A stretch of 64,000 nt of DNA. It comes from an uncultured Aquimarina sp. Its GTDB lineage: Bacteria > Bacteroidota > Bacteroidia > Flavobacteriales > Flavobacteriaceae. Below are positions 63,617-64,000 of the stretch, in pieces. Each line of letters starts with the position of its first letter. Position 1 is the stretch's first letter. The notes below the pieces were generated by a model. It did no database searches, was not told the origin of the DNA, and saw nothing but the letters and a program-made list of their open reading frames with translations. The position numbers and the translations under genes are program-made. The stretch is from positions 62,001-126,000 of the forward strand of contig NZ_CANMQT010000013.1 in NCBI RefSeq assembly GCF_947500065.1, given 5' to 3'.

Positions 63617-64000
63617 CTAGAAATCTATATCGTCTCCAGCTCCAGCTGTAGCAAATTCAGCATTGTATTTTTCCATTAGTTCTCCCATTTTTAATGCCAT
63701 ACGTGTATCAGTTGCCATTTTTGTGGACCATTGCGCTCCAATAGAACTCCAGTCAGTAACGTTAAGTCCGTATTCATTAAGTATAGAAACGGCATCTTTT
63801 CCTTGTGCTGCGCCCATATTTTGGTGACACATGATTTTTATATATAGCTCGAAATCTTCAGTAACTTTTTCTAGAGCACTTCCGCCAGTTGAAGCACTTG
63901 TTGCTGATGTTTCATTAGTTCCTGTTGATGCGAACTTTCCAATATCAGAATTCATAAATGCATCACCGTATACTTTTGATATTGCGAACGTAGTATCCTG
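63617..64000 (-). CDS. Hypothetical protein, N-terminus outside window
   Basis: The frame is open to the right window edge (15 more codons, reading QDTTFAISKVYGDAF, precede the ATG at 63955), so the true start lies beyond 64000. 127 residues are visible; helices with FELYIKIMCHQNMGAAQGKDA and SIGAQWSTKMATDTRMALKMGELMEKYNAEF. A helical, soluble protein; no family I can name with confidence. Confidence 0.55.
   Translation of the reverse strand, partial: QDTTFAISKVYGDAFMNSDIGKFASTGTNETSATSASTGGSALEKVTEDFELYIKIMCHQNMGAAQGKDAVSILNEYGLNVTDWSSIGAQWSTKMATDTRMALKMGELMEKYNAEFATAGAGDDIDF

Overview
The window is one contiguous piece of a Bacteroidota chromosome, most probably a marine Flavobacteriaceae member (Aquimarina-like, though I cannot fix the genus). 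The DNA is AT-rich and several genes have a TAnnTTTG-type -7 promoter box. Lipoproteins carry Bacteroidota-style lipoboxes, there is a C-terminal type IX secretion sorting domain, and families such as DUF6588, DUF6090, CreD/DUF1361 and fused SecDF are typical of the group. I see no rRNA, tRNA, CRISPR array, transposase or phage gene.

1-20 kb is mostly conserved core: the 3' end of gyrB, a DUF6588 outer-membrane protein, malate dehydrogenase, a small protein that looks like a stand-alone SecD periplasmic domain just upstream of secDF, secDF itself, and a 1228-residue secreted GH57-type glycosidase with starch-binding-like modules. The minus strand then carries a DUF192 lipoprotein and a cluster (membrane protein, winged-helix regulator, Coq4-like protein, two small membrane proteins, CreD). 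Both of its transcription units start at the same 19-bp palindrome. DUF6090, DUF1801, kdsA and typA follow.

20.5-34.4 kb is a surface-glycan locus. It holds a FemAB/GNAT-like transferase, four glycosyltransferases, a DegT aminotransferase with an FdtA-like ketoisomerase (a dTDP-3-amino-3,6-dideoxyhexose route), an O-antigen flippase, a 2-oxoglutarate/Fe(II) oxygenase, two methyltransferases downstream of ftsE, and an MBOAT/SGNH pair for O-acylation. kdsA nearby fits an LPS/O-antigen context. Next come a large TPR protein with an outer-membrane beta-barrel partner (34.6-39.4 kb), an M23 peptidase and a DUF885 lipoprotein.

39.4-64 kb is more accessory. It contains AraC-type regulators, a serine hydrolase, a pseudouridine synthase with an unclear start, SGNH and lipocalin-like lipoproteins, a truncated oxygenase, a MarR-esterase operon with two operator palindromes around its promoter, an amidohydrolase and an archaemetzincin-like protease. 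Gaps at 39.4-50.2 kb hold short palindromic repeats of a TTCGAC/GTCGAA family, a MITE-like element and a duplicated 79-bp terminator module. At 58-60 kb a homologue of the leptospiral surface protein LipL32 sits between a YkgJ-type gene and a 306-bp direct duplicate of that gene's 3' part. The last 4 kb is a minus-strand run of poorly characterised genes, the last cut by the window edge.
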